Below are positions 43,237-51,298 of a DNA stretch of 64,000 nucleotides, piece by piece. The translations under genes and the position numbers were made by a program. Numbering within the stretch: the first letter of the stretch is position 1; every line of letters begins with the position of its first letter. The notes under the pieces were generated by a model. It did not search any database. It was given only the letters and a program-made list of their open reading frames with translations, and had not been told where the DNA came from. Origin of the DNA: JALQTD01 sp965656785 (GTDB lineage: Bacteria > Bacteroidota > Bacteroidia > Flavobacteriales_D > Sanyastnellaceae); NCBI GenBank assembly GCA_965656785.1, contig CBFHLY010000017.1, forward strand, positions 1 to 64,000, in the 5' to 3' direction.

Positions 43237-44022
43237 ATGAAAGGGAACGATGGATTCAAGTGGTTGCGTGCGGTTGGAGCCGCGTTGTGGACCTTGTCGG
43301 CGTTGCACGTGTCCGGCCAAAGCGCACGCAACGTGGCCGACAGCGCCTTGACCGCCCCCCACATCGCCGTCTCATTCGGCGGTTACTCCCCCGAGGGCGA
43401 CTTGGCCCAGCGGTTCGGTGCTGGGGGGGAAGTCGGCGTTTCCTTTCACGTCAAGGCCCGTTCGGGGTTTTACTGGGGCACTTCTGCACGCTTTGGATTT
43501 GGCGCCCCCGTAACCGAGCCGACCTTGCTCGCCAATTTGCTCTCCCCCGTGGGGGAACTCATCGACAACGAAGGCCAAGTCGCGCTGGTGACCATCACGG
43601 GGCGGAGCGGCCGATTTACGGGCGATGTGGGGTACTTGTTTCCCGCTCGGGGACGCCATGCGAATGCGAATTCGGGGTGGTTGGTGAAGGTGGGTTTGGG
43701 CAGTTATCACCACCGGATTCATTTTGAAAACACGGAAAACACCATCGCGCAATTGGAGTCGCCTTACCTCGCGGGATACGATCGGCTCGCTTGGGGCTGG
43801 TGCGTGGAGCCCTTTTTCGGCTACTGGCACATGTCGACGCTGAAGCGGGTGAATTGGTTTGCGGGGGTCTCTGCTTGGGGCGCGCGAACATGGCCGCAGC
43901 GGCCGATGAATTTCGATGACGGCAGCGTGGAGGTGGGGCCGCGGTTCGATGCGAGCGTGGGGCTGACGGCGGGCTGGGTGTTGCACATGTACGAGCGGGA
44001 ACCGGTGACGTTTTGGAATTGA
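43237..44022 (+). CDS. Outer-membrane or periplasmic beta-rich protein, unknown
   Basis: A 261-residue protein with a signal peptide (LRAVGAALWTLSALHVSGQ). The mature part shows alternating strands and aromatic ends (VGVSFHVKARSGFYWGTSARFGFG, LAGYDRLAWGWCVEPFFGYW), typical of a small outer-membrane barrel. It has no family motif I can name. It overlaps the following kdtA by ten bases, suggesting a shared transcript and perhaps an LPS- or surface-related role. Confidence 0.6.
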   Translation: MKGNDGFKWLRAVGAALWTLSALHVSGQSARNVADSALTAPHIAVSFGGYSPEGDLAQRFGAGGEVGVSFHVKARSGFYWGTSARFGFGAPVTEPTLLANLLSPVGELIDNEGQVALVTITGRSGRFTGDVGYLFPARGRHANANSGWLVKVGLGSYHHRIHFENTENTIAQLESPYLAGYDRLAWGWCVEPFFGYWHMSTLKRVNWFAGVSAWGARTWPQRPMNFDDGSVEVGPRFDASVGLTAGWVLHMYEREPVTFWN

Positions 44023-45323
44023 CGAAACGCGGCTTTCGGCCGGGATGGGGCTATCGGGTGTTGGCAGCGTGCGCCTTTGCCGGTTTTCGAGCGGCTGCGC
44101 GGTGGGGACACGAACGCGCTCAGCGCTGGTGGACCATGCGCCGACCGGAGAACCTAATGGAGCTTGCCCAAACCACGGAGCACCTGGAGTTCGGGGCGGC
44201 CTGGCGTTGGGTGCACTGCGCTTCGGTGGGCGAGTACGAGCAAGCCCGACCGGTCATTGACGCCCTCAAGGCCGCCAATGCGCGCGTGCCGATTTTGTTG
44301 ACTTTTTTCAGTCCGTCATTGGGGGAGTCGCTGTTGAAGCAGCGGCCGGATTGGTGCGGTCCGATGGATCGGGTGATGGCGCTTCCGCCGGATCGCCCGC
44401 GGGACGTTCGGCGCTTCCTGGCGGCGTTGTCGGATGCGCAGGGTCGGCCCCGTGTGGCGTGGTGCGCCTTGGTGAAGTATGAGGTGTGGCCGGAACTGTT
44501 GTCGCAGTTGTCCCAGGCCCAGGTGCCCGCGCACCTCTTCGCAGCGCATGTGGTGGAAGGCGCCTTGCCGTTGAAGTGGTGGGCGCGAACGCCCCGTGCT
44601 GCTTGGAAGTCGCTTGCAAGCATCCGCGTCCAGGACGAGGCGTCGGTCGAGCGCTTGGGCCAAATCGGTCTTCGCGCCGAAGTCCTCGGCGACCCCCGCT
44701 TCGACCGCGTCCTCGCCATCGCCGATTCGGTCCCGGACCTTGCGGCCATCCGGAGCTGGATTGCCGGCCGCCCATGCGTGGTGGCTGGCAGCACTTGGCC
44801 CAGCGAAGAAGCCGCCCTTTCCGATTGGTGGCCCGGCCCGGAAGTGGCGCTCATCGTCGCACCGCACGAAGTGCATCCCGAACACCTCGACGCGGTCTCC
44901 CGCTCCTTCGCTGCCCGGGTTCACCGCTTCTCCGAACCCGGTCCCATTGCGGGCGAGGTGCTCCTCGTCGACGGCATCGGATGGCTCAGTCGGCTGTACG
45001 CCGTGGCGGACATTGCCGTGGTCGGAGGCGGGTTTGGCAAGGGCATCCACAACGTCCTCGAACCCGCGGCCCACGGTGTCCCCATCCTCGTCGGCCCCCA
45101 AACCCATCGCTTCCGCGAAGCCCAGGCCCTCGAAGCCGCCGGCGCCCTGCAACGCCTGGAAACTCCCCGCGAGCTCGGTCCGGCCCTCAACGCGTGGCTG
45201 GCTGACGCACCGGCTCGGCTCAGGGCCGCTGCCGCAGCGCGCGCTTACGCCGAATCCGGCCGCGGCGCCGCCCGTCGAATCGCGGCCGCCTTGGAGGGCG
45301 GGGGTTCAACCGAAAAGTTCTAA
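44013..45323 (+). CDS. kdtA: 3-deoxy-D-manno-octulosonic acid transferase
   Basis: A 436-residue inner-membrane glycosyltransferase that adds Kdo to lipid A precursors. The acceptor-side motif WVHCASVGEYEQARPVIDAL and the donor-side motif ADIAVVGGGFGKGIHNVLEPAAHGVPILVGP are characteristic. An N-terminal hydrophobic stretch (GYRVLAACAFAGFRAA) could anchor it. The start is a TTG codon at 44013, inside the end of the preceding gene; no ATG lies before the conserved region, although MRRPENLMEL near 44136 is a later candidate. Length is usual. Confidence 0.92.
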   Translation: MELTKRGFRPGWGYRVLAACAFAGFRAAARWGHERAQRWWTMRRPENLMELAQTTEHLEFGAAWRWVHCASVGEYEQARPVIDALKAANARVPILLTFFSPSLGESLLKQRPDWCGPMDRVMALPPDRPRDVRRFLAALSDAQGRPRVAWCALVKYEVWPELLSQLSQAQVPAHLFAAHVVEGALPLKWWARTPRAAWKSLASIRVQDEASVERLGQIGLRAEVLGDPRFDRVLAIADSVPDLAAIRSWIAGRPCVVAGSTWPSEEAALSDWWPGPEVALIVAPHEVHPEHLDAVSRSFAARVHRFSEPGPIAGEVLLVDGIGWLSRLYAVADIAVVGGGFGKGIHNVLEPAAHGVPILVGPQTHRFREAQALEAAGALQRLETPRELGPALNAWLADAPARLRAAAAARAYAESGRGAARRIAAALEGGGSTEKF

Positions 45324-45344
45324 ATTGCCGGCCGGTTCCGACCT

Positions 45345-45429
45345 GCCCGGATGGTGGAATTGGTAGACACGACAGACTTAAAATCTGTTGGCCCGAAGGG
45401 CCGTGCGGGTTCAAGTCCCGCTCCGGGTA
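45345..45429 (+). tRNA. tRNA-Leu (anticodon TAA)
   Basis: An 85-base class II tRNA. Acceptor arms GCCCGGA/TCCGGGT, with G1-U72 as the only wobble pair. Anticodon loop CTTAAAA in stem ACAGA/TCTGT gives TAA. A long variable arm (GGCCCGAAGGGCC) and T-arm GGGTTCAAGTCCC are present. CCA is not encoded. A T-run hairpin follows. Confidence 0.95.
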
Positions 45430-45434
45430 CTGGA

Positions 45435-45467
45435 AGGAGGGTTCTGTGAAGGACTCTCCTTTTTTTA
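45435..45467 (+). terminator. Terminator of tRNA-Leu
   Basis: GGAGGGTTC pairs, with two wobbles, with GGACTCTCC and is followed by a run of T. It begins six bases after the tRNA 3' end. Confidence 0.75.
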
Positions 45468-45578
45468 TTCGGGGTGGATGGAGTTGGTGGGGCAAGGTGA
45501 CATCAACGGCCTTTGGTCGAAGGAGCAGTGGGCAGGGGGTTGGCTTCGAAATGGAAGGTTTGATTTATCTTTTTCGTT

Positions 45579-45749
45579 ATGAAAACATTGAGGGTTGTGA
45601 TCGCGCTGTTCATGGCGCTGACGATGTTGAAGAGTTGCGGTCAGTTGATGGAGGCAGAACCTGCTTCGGGATGGATGTATCCGCTGATTACCCTGGGATT
45701 CTTGCTCCTTCCTTTTTGGATTATTCGAAGGGCACTGAAGAAAAAATGA
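45579..45749 (+). CDS. Small lipoprotein-like membrane protein (56 residues)
   Basis: A short gene. The product begins MKTLRVVIALFMALTMLKSC, a lipoprotein-like signal with Cys at residue 20. A short linker (GQLMEAEPASGWMYP) precedes one hydrophobic segment (LITLGFLLLPFWIIRRALKKK) with a basic end. The lipobox is atypical (Lys at -2), so it may instead be a two-helix protein. TATCTTTT ends five bases before the ATG and supports expression. No family is recognised. The 226 bases after it, up to 45976, hold only poor ORFs. Confidence 0.5.
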   Translation: MKTLRVVIALFMALTMLKSCGQLMEAEPASGWMYPLITLGFLLLPFWIIRRALKKK

Positions 45750-45976
45750 CCCGGTTGCTCGTCCGGCGTTGGCCGTGGGTTCGGCAAAGGTGTTTTCGTG
45801 TTCGCTCAGTGTTCGCAGCGAGTGGCGACTGCATGAGCGACAACCATGCAGAGGGATTTCCGTCACGGGTTTTTGGGGCCACGACATGAAACGAGCATTC
45901 CTTCGGAATTCAGCCTGGGCCATGCCGGACGCTTGAACCCGTCCAGCTTCAAGCGAAAGACTTTACTCAATAGGAA

Positions 45977-46516
45977 TCACCACAGGTCCGCTGAGTCCAG
46001 CTCGGGCACGCATGTTGAAGGGCCGGGCACGTGAAGCCGGGTGATGCCGTCGAGGGATAGGGCGATCCAGCCTTGCGGCATGGAGAGGGGATGCGGGGCC
46101 GCGAGGTCCGAAACGGTGATGGGGTGGTAGCCGGTCTTGGAGTAGAATGCCGGGTCGCCGTAGGTGACGGCGAGCTGAACTCCGCGTTGGCGGAGGTCGT
46201 GGTGGGCGAAGTGAATCAGGTTTTGGCCGATGCCTTTGCCTTGAAAGTCAGGGTGAATCGCCATCGGAGACAGCAGGAAAACCAGCGCATCCGACTCCCT
46301 GAAATGCAGCCGCGAGAAGAACAGGCAGCCGATGAGCGCGGCGCCATCGAACGCCCCAAACCCCAGCAAATCTGTCCGCGGGAAGCGCTCGAAATAGCGC
46401 GCAACGAGCCCACTCACCGCGCGCGCCTCTGCTTCGCCTTCGGACTGATGGAAGGTGTTGAGAACGAGTTGAATGGCGGCTTCGCCATCTGCGGCGGTGA
46501 GGGGTCGGTGGTGCAT
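45977..46516 (-). CDS. GNAT family N-acetyltransferase
   Basis: A 179-residue acetyltransferase. The acetyl-CoA loop is HPDFQGKGIGQNLI, with LLSPMAIHP just before it. VTYGDPAFYSKTGYHP is the usual strand/loop of the YhbS-like GNAT subgroup. The substrate is unknown. ATG at 46516 (MHHRPLTAADGEA) starts the fold; the longer frame crosses a terminator. It is separated from the cyclophilin gene by that hairpin and so is a separate unit. Confidence 0.8.
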   Translation of the reverse strand: MHHRPLTAADGEAAIQLVLNTFHQSEGEAEARAVSGLVARYFERFPRTDLLGFGAFDGAALIGCLFFSRLHFRESDALVFLLSPMAIHPDFQGKGIGQNLIHFAHHDLRQRGVQLAVTYGDPAFYSKTGYHPITVSDLAAPHPLSMPQGWIALSLDGITRLHVPGPSTCVPELDSADLW

Positions 46517-46517
46517 G

Positions 46518-46553
46518 TAAAAAGGAAAGCCCCCGGCGCCAGCCGTCGGGGGC
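46518..46553 (-). terminator. Terminator of the cyclophilin gene
   Basis: On the minus strand GCCCCCG pairs with CGGGGGC around a ten-base loop and runs into a TTTCCTTTTT tract. It begins ten bases after the cyclophilin stop codon and overlaps the GNAT start region. Confidence 0.75.
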
Positions 46554-46562
46554 GCAATGGAT

Positions 46563-46991
46563 TCAGTCGACGATTTCCACCCGGAAGGTGTCGCCTTGCT
46601 TGATTTGATCGATTTGGTCCAAACCATCTACCACCTTGCCGAAGCACGTGTGGTTGCCGTCCAAATGCGCGGTGGATTCCCGGCTGTGAACGATGAAGAA
46701 CTGGCTGCCGCCGGTGTTGCGACCGGCATGGGCCATGCTCAACACGCCTTTGTCGTGGTACTGGTTGCCGCCGCTCAATTCGCAGTCGATCTGGTAGCCG
46801 GGACCGCCGTTTCCGATGCCATTGGGGCAGCCGCCTTGGGCCACAAATCCTGGAATGACACGGTGAAACTTCAGCCCCTCGTAAAACCCGTCTTTTGCGA
46901 GCTTCACGAAGTTCGCAACGGTGTTGGGGGCATCTTGGTCGAAGAATTCCACGGTCATGGTGCCGTGGTCTGTGATGATTTTGCCTTGCAT
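46563..46991 (-). CDS. Cyclophilin-type peptidyl-prolyl isomerase
   Basis: A 142-residue cytosolic PPIase without signal peptide. Family motifs include FHRVIPGFVAQGG, the catalytic arginine in this motif, GVLSMAHAGRNTGGSQFFIV and HLDGNHTCFGKVVDGLD. It catalyses cis-trans isomerisation of prolyl bonds during folding. Compact bacterial PpiB-like size. It stands alone, ended by the hairpin at 46518-46553. Confidence 0.92.
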   Translation of the reverse strand: MQGKIITDHGTMTVEFFDQDAPNTVANFVKLAKDGFYEGLKFHRVIPGFVAQGGCPNGIGNGGPGYQIDCELSGGNQYHDKGVLSMAHAGRNTGGSQFFIVHSRESTAHLDGNHTCFGKVVDGLDQIDQIKQGDTFRVEIVD

Positions 46992-47030
46992 GGGACAAAA
47001 TTACGAACCGGCCCATTCGGGTTGCAACGA

Positions 47031-47062
47031 AAAAAGCCCTCCGGAATTCCGGAGGGCTTTTC
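47031..47062 (-). terminator. Terminator of tRNA-Gly
   Basis: A near-perfect palindrome with arms GCCCTCCGGAA/TTCCGGAGGGC, flanked by A and T runs. It begins just after the 3' end of the minus-strand tRNA. It can also stop transcription on the other strand. Confidence 0.8.
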
Positions 47063-47066
47063 GATG

Positions 47067-47139
47067 AGCGAGAAACGAGACTCGAACTCGCGACCCCAAC
47101 CTTGGCAAGGTTGTGCTCTACCAACTGAGCTATTCTCGC
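47067..47139 (-). tRNA. tRNA-Gly (anticodon GCC)
   Basis: A 73-base tRNA. On the minus strand it begins GCGAGAATAGCTCAGTTGGT. The acceptor stem GCGAGAA/TTCTCGC is fully paired. Anticodon loop TTGCCAA in stem CAACC/GGTTG gives GCC. T-arm GCGAGTTCGAGTCTCGT is present. CCA is not encoded. Confidence 0.96.
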
Positions 47140-47262
47140 ATGGCGTACAGCGCGTTTGCTGAGCGGGAGCAAATTTACGGCGAAGATTCTGTTGCGCAAG
47201 GCCTCGGGGTGAAAATTTTTCTAGCGCTGAACCAAGCCGCTGATTTTCATGAAATTTGTGCC

Positions 47263-47880
47263 ATGAATTATTTGGCGCATGCGGTGTTGGGTGGGGTGGA
47301 GCCGGAAGTGGCCTTGGGGAATTTCATCGCGGATGCGGTGAAGGGGAGGGATTTGGGTGCGTGGAGTCCGGAGGTGGCAGCGGGCATTCGGTTGCACCGC
47401 GCCATCGATTCGTTTGCGGACGACCACGTGGCTTCGCGGGCCTCGCGGGCGTTGCTCAGGCCGAAGTTGGGCAAGATGGCGGGGGTGGGGTTGGATTTGC
47501 TGCACGACCATTTTTTGGCCCGCGCGTTCGATGAGTTTGCGTCGTTTCCGGGGGGATTGGAGGCATTCGCGGGGAGGGTGGAGGAGGTTTTGGCGGACCA
47601 AATCGCAGCCATGCCGGCACGCAGTGCCCGGTTTTTTGAAGCGCTCCGGACGAACCGTTGGCTCACGGGCTACGCGGACCCGGTGGTCATGCGGGGCGTG
47701 TGCCATGCGATGGACCGGAGGATTCCGTGGGCTTCGGATTTGGGGGCGACCTTGGACGTTTTGGGCGATCCGGGGATGGAGCGCGAGCTGCTGGCGCAGT
47801 TCGCGTCCATGTGGCACGACCTGCACGGGCACGTCGAGCCGCTAGCAGGACGTTCGTGGGCTCGCGCACCCCGCTTGTGA
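47263..47880 (+). CDS. Acyl carrier protein phosphodiesterase-like (AcpH/DUF479)
   Basis: A 205-residue HD-like enzyme. The family start MNYLAHAVLGG and metal-region motifs GNFIADAVKGRDL, GIRLHRAIDSFADDH and LDLLHDHFLA are clear. AcpH removes the 4'-phosphopantetheine group from acyl carrier protein, but homologues also act as other phosphodiesterases. ATG at 47263 gives the family start; the frame upstream to 47113 overlaps the tRNA-Gly gene. Confidence 0.88.
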   Translation: MNYLAHAVLGGVEPEVALGNFIADAVKGRDLGAWSPEVAAGIRLHRAIDSFADDHVASRASRALLRPKLGKMAGVGLDLLHDHFLARAFDEFASFPGGLEAFAGRVEEVLADQIAAMPARSARFFEALRTNRWLTGYADPVVMRGVCHAMDRRIPWASDLGATLDVLGDPGMERELLAQFASMWHDLHGHVEPLAGRSWARAPRL

Positions 47881-47910
47881 ATTTGTGGCCTCGGGTTCCC
47901 GGTGCGTGCG

Positions 47911-47918
47911 TACCTTTG
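47911..47918 (+). promoter_or_regulatory. -7-like element four bases before a start codon
   Basis: TACCTTTG matches TAnnTTTG fully and is followed by GCCC and the ATG of the DUF4290 gene. Transcription starting at the usual distance would begin at or inside the start codon. Confidence 0.55.
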
Positions 47919-47922
47919 GCCC

Positions 47923-48543
47923 ATGTCGGAATTGACCTACAACAGCGTGCGGGAAGACTTGGTCATCCCAGAATACGGCCGGGCCATCCACCAAATGGTT
48001 GCTCACGCCCAGTCGATTGCAGACCGGGAGGAACGCACTCAATGCGCCAAGGCCATTGTCAGCGTGATGGCGTCCGTGGTGCCGCCCGAAACGGCCGGTG
48101 GCGAAGACAAGGAGAAGAAACTGTGGGCTCAATTGATGGTCATGGCGAACCACCAGCTCGACGTGGATTTGCCATTCGAACTGCCCGATCCGGCTGACCG
48201 GAGTGCTGCCCCTGGTCGGCTGAATTATCCCAGCGCGACCTCGCGCCTCGGACATTACGGTGGGTTGGTTCGTCAGCTCATTGAGCGGGCAAAGGGCTAT
48301 GATGAAGGGGAAGAAAAGCAGGCGCTCATCGTGACCATTGCGAACACCATGAAGCGGCATTTCTTGACGTGGAACCGCAGCACCGTGGAGAACGCGTTCA
48401 TTGCGGCTCAATTGAAAGAACTGTCGGAAGGCGCGCTCATCTTGCCCGAGGACGCGCAATTGGTCAGTTCGGCCGAGGTGCTCAAAAACAAGCGCAAAAC
48501 CAGCGATGCCGTTGACCGGTATCGGGGGAAGAAAAAGCGTTGA
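47923..48543 (+). CDS. DUF4290 domain protein
   Basis: A 206-residue soluble protein. The N-terminus ELTYNSVREDLVIPEYGRAIH followed by RIVEHAQSI-like and AIVSVMASVVPPE segments is characteristic of DUF4290, a family nearly confined to Bacteroidota and of unknown function. The C-terminus is Lys/Arg-rich (AEVLKNKRKTSD, RGKKKR), perhaps nucleic-acid binding. An upstream GTG at 47902 would add seven residues but overlaps the -7 element, so ATG at 47923 is chosen. It precedes murA, a common arrangement in this phylum. Confidence 0.85.
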   Translation: MSELTYNSVREDLVIPEYGRAIHQMVAHAQSIADREERTQCAKAIVSVMASVVPPETAGGEDKEKKLWAQLMVMANHQLDVDLPFELPDPADRSAAPGRLNYPSATSRLGHYGGLVRQLIERAKGYDEGEEKQALIVTIANTMKRHFLTWNRSTVENAFIAAQLKELSEGALILPEDAQLVSSAEVLKNKRKTSDAVDRYRGKKKR

Positions 48544-48572
48544 CCTTCCGCACCACAATGTGCATAAGTTTC

Positions 48573-48601
48573 AGAAAAGCAGCCCATCGAGCTGCTTTTC
48601 T
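48573..48601 (+). terminator. Terminator after the DUF4290 gene
   Basis: AGAAAAGCAG pairs with CTGCTTTTCT across an eight-base loop, about 30 bases after the stop codon. Confidence 0.75.
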
Positions 48602-48677
48602 GCGTTTTCTTGGCGATGATTTGCGGGGGCGTTCAATGGCCTCGCCTCTGTGAATCACCCTTCCTAAACCCCCATTC

Positions 48678-49988
48678 ATGTCGAGTTTCATCATTCAAGG
48701 AGGCCATGCGCTGCGTGGCGAGATCACCCCACAAGGCGCGAAGAACGAGGCGCTTCAAATCCTCTGCGCCGTGCTGCTGACCGATGAGCCGGTGACCATC
48801 AGCAACTTGCCGGACATCGTGGACGTGAATAAACTCATCGACCTGCTGGCTTCGATGGGGGTTAAGACGCAGCGCAAGGGGGCAGGCACGTGGGTGTTCC
48901 AAGCGGACGATGTGAACTTGGAGTACTTCAATACCGAAGATTTTCGGGCCAAAGGCGGCTCCCTTCGCGGTTCCATCATGATCCTCGGGCCCATGCTCGG
49001 CCGATTTGGGGTCGGCGCCATCCCGCGTCCGGGAGGAGATAAAATCGGTCGGCGCCGCCTCGATACGCATTTCATCGGGTTCGAGGCCCTCGGAGCCACT
49101 TTCACGTACGAGGCGAAGAGCGGATTCTTTGCGGCGTCTGCGGCCGATGGGCTGCAAGGAACGACCATGCTCTTGGACGAGGCGTCGGTGACGGGCACGG
49201 CGAATTTGGTCATGGCCGCTGCCTTGGCCGAAGGCACCACCACCATTTACAATGCGGCGTGCGAGCCCTACCTCCAACAGCTCTGCTCCATGATCAACCG
49301 CATGGGCGGCAACATCGAAGGCGTGGGGTCGAACTTGCTCACCATCCACGGCGTTGAGCGCCTCGGCGGCACCGATCACCGGTGCTTGCCGGACATGATC
49401 GAAATCGGTTCGTTCATCGGCATGGCGGCGATGACCCAAGGCGAGGTGACCATCAAGGACGTGGGGTACGAGCACCTCGGCGTGATTCCCCGCGTTTTTG
49501 AGCGCATGGGCATTGCCTTGGAGCGACGGGGCGACGACCTCTTCGTTCCGGCTCAAGAGATTTATGAAATCGACACGTTCATTGACGGGTCGATTTTGAC
49601 GGTGAGCGACGCGCCTTGGCCGGGCTTTACGCCGGATTTGTTGTCCATCATTCTGGTGACGGCGACGCAGGCGCGGGGCAGTGTTTTGGTGCACCAAAAA
49701 ATGTTCGAAAGCCGACTCTTTTTCGTGGACAAGCTCATCGACATGGGCGCCCAAATCATCTTGTGCGATCCGCACCGCGCCACCGTCATCGGCCTCGATC
49801 GCAAGAGCCCGCTGCGCGGAGTGACCATGACGAGTCCCGACATCCGTGCGGGCGTTTCCTTGCTCATCGCTGCCCTTTCGGCAGAAGGCCAAAGCGTCAT
49901 CCACAACATCGGCCAAATCGACCGGGGTTACCAGCACATCGAACAGCGATTGAAGGCCTTGGGCGCGCACATCGAGCGTGTGGATTGA
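48678..49988 (+). CDS. murA: UDP-N-acetylglucosamine 1-carboxyvinyltransferase
   Basis: A 436-residue enzyme for the first committed peptidoglycan step: it transfers enolpyruvate from PEP to UDP-GlcNAc. Family motifs include GAKNEALQILCAVLL, LRGSIMILGPMLGRFG and AATQGEVTIKDV-like segments. The catalytic loop reads RPGGDKIGRR: the position of the usual Cys115 is Asp. Such enzymes stay active but are not alkylated by fosfomycin. The length matches Bacteroidota MurA. It is followed 26 bases later by a TlpA-like protein. Confidence 0.94.
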   Translation: MSSFIIQGGHALRGEITPQGAKNEALQILCAVLLTDEPVTISNLPDIVDVNKLIDLLASMGVKTQRKGAGTWVFQADDVNLEYFNTEDFRAKGGSLRGSIMILGPMLGRFGVGAIPRPGGDKIGRRRLDTHFIGFEALGATFTYEAKSGFFAASAADGLQGTTMLLDEASVTGTANLVMAAALAEGTTTIYNAACEPYLQQLCSMINRMGGNIEGVGSNLLTIHGVERLGGTDHRCLPDMIEIGSFIGMAAMTQGEVTIKDVGYEHLGVIPRVFERMGIALERRGDDLFVPAQEIYEIDTFIDGSILTVSDAPWPGFTPDLLSIILVTATQARGSVLVHQKMFESRLFFVDKLIDMGAQIILCDPHRATVIGLDRKSPLRGVTMTSPDIRAGVSLLIAALSAEGQSVIHNIGQIDRGYQHIEQRLKALGAHIERVD

Positions 49989-50014
49989 GGCGCATTTCGC
50001 CATAAATTAGGTGC

Positions 50015-50611
50015 ATGATGAATTGGAAAATTTGGGCCGTTGGGGCGGTCGTAGCAGGAGCCGCTTGGTGGGGCTTGGAGGTCGAATCGGAGGCAGGCGG
50101 TCCGCTGAATTCCCGCACGGTGGTGGCCGAAGCCCAAAAAGTAACCCGGTCAGGACGAGTGGGTACGAACATCGGGGATTTGGCTCCGGAGATTGCCATG
50201 CCCAATCCGAAGGGCAAGGAGATGAAGCTCAGTGACTTGAGGGGCAAGTTGGTGCTGGTGGACTTTTGGGCTTCCTGGTGTGGACCCTGCCGGCGCGAGA
50301 ACCCGAACGTTGTGGCGGCCTACGACAAGTACGACAAGGCGAAGTTCCGCACCGCAAAGGGGTTCGAGGTGTTCAGCGTGAGCTTGGACAGCGACGCCGC
50401 GCGTTGGGAGGCTGCCATCGATCAAGACGGACTGGACTGGGAGTACCACGTATCCGATTTGAATCGTTGGAACAGCGAAGCAGCCGCGCTCTATGGCGTT
50501 TCATCCATTCCAATGAGTTTCCTGATCGATGAAGAAGGCGTCATCATCGCAAAGAACTTGCGGGGAATGGAGCTGCATCGCCAGATCGATTTGCACGTCA
50601 AGAGCTTCTGA
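50015..50611 (+). CDS. TlpA/ResA-like thiol-disulfide oxidoreductase
   Basis: A 198-residue periplasmic thioredoxin-fold protein. An N-terminal helix (IWAVGAVVAGAAWWGLEV) anchors or exports it. The redoxin domain starts at NIGDLAPEIAMPNPKGKEM, with the active site WASWCGPCRREN near residue 88 and a cis-Pro in SSIPMSFLID. It would reduce disulfides of exported proteins, for example in cytochrome c assembly. The start at 50015 is preceded closely by TAAATTAG, a -7-like sequence. It ends with a hairpin terminator. Confidence 0.88.
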   Translation: MMNWKIWAVGAVVAGAAWWGLEVESEAGGPLNSRTVVAEAQKVTRSGRVGTNIGDLAPEIAMPNPKGKEMKLSDLRGKLVLVDFWASWCGPCRRENPNVVAAYDKYDKAKFRTAKGFEVFSVSLDSDAARWEAAIDQDGLDWEYHVSDLNRWNSEAAALYGVSSIPMSFLIDEEGVIIAKNLRGMELHRQIDLHVKSF

Positions 50612-50637
50612 CGCCTTGACGCATTGAGTTGTAGAAC

Positions 50638-50675
50638 GGGACTGACACCTGACAGGATGTCGGTCTCTTTCGTTT
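50638..50675 (+). terminator. Terminator after the TlpA-like gene
   Basis: GGACTGACA pairs with TGTCGGTC (one wobble) around a ten-base loop and leads into TTTCGTTT. It separates the TlpA-like gene from grpE. Confidence 0.6.
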
Positions 50676-50725
50676 GAAATCGCGTGTGGCAAGCCTTTTG
50701 CCATTTCGCGCACAAATCATTTGAC

Positions 50726-51295
50726 ATGAACGAGACGAACACGAACCCTGAGGTGGAGTTTCCAGAAACGGAGCCCCAAGCGCAGCAAGCAGCCCAAACA
50801 GAAGCGACGGCGGAATCCGTGGCGGAAGATCAGGTGGAGAACGAAGGGGATGCTGGCGAGTCGGAACCTCAGGAGGTTCCTGCAACCGATTGGGAAGACC
50901 GGTACTTGCGGTTGTACGCCGAGTTTGACAACTACCGCAAGCGCACGAACCGCGAGCGCCTAGCGATGATTGAGAGTGCAGGCCAAAACGTGCTCGAGAG
51001 TCTGTTGCCGGTGGTCGACGATTTTGAGCGGGGATTGAACGTTGAAACGGAGGACATCGAGGTGATCCGCGAGGGCCAACAATTGGTCTACACGAAGTTG
51101 ACGCAAATCCTGCAGCACCAGGGCCTCCAAGCTATTGAAGTCCAAGTCGGCGACGATTTCGACACGGACCGGTGCGAAGCCGTGACCAACATCCCCCACC
51201 CAGAACTGAAAGGCAAGGTGGTCGATGTGATTGAGAAAGGATACGAACTCAAGGGGCGCGTCGTGCGTTTCGCAAAAGTCGTCGTCGGCGCGTAA
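50726..51295 (+). CDS. grpE: Nucleotide exchange factor GrpE
   Basis: A 189-residue partner of DnaK that releases ADP. An acidic, disordered N-terminus (residues 1-55, rich in Glu/Ala/Gln) precedes the long helix (YAEFDNYRKRTNRERLAMIE) and the C-terminal beta wing (QVGDDFDTDRCEAVTNIPHPEL). The ATG at 50726 was chosen over an upstream GTG at 50684. dnaJ follows by three bases; dnaK is not in the window. Confidence 0.94.
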   Translation: MNETNTNPEVEFPETEPQAQQAAQTEATAESVAEDQVENEGDAGESEPQEVPATDWEDRYLRLYAEFDNYRKRTNRERLAMIESAGQNVLESLLPVVDDFERGLNVETEDIEVIREGQQLVYTKLTQILQHQGLQAIEVQVGDDFDTDRCEAVTNIPHPELKGKVVDVIEKGYELKGRVVRFAKVVVGA

Positions 51296-51298
51296 GGC

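Noticed and set aside
45465..45923. 152-residue minus-strand ORF after tRNA-Leu
   Set aside because: It is antisense to the small lipoprotein gene and runs through the tRNA terminator.
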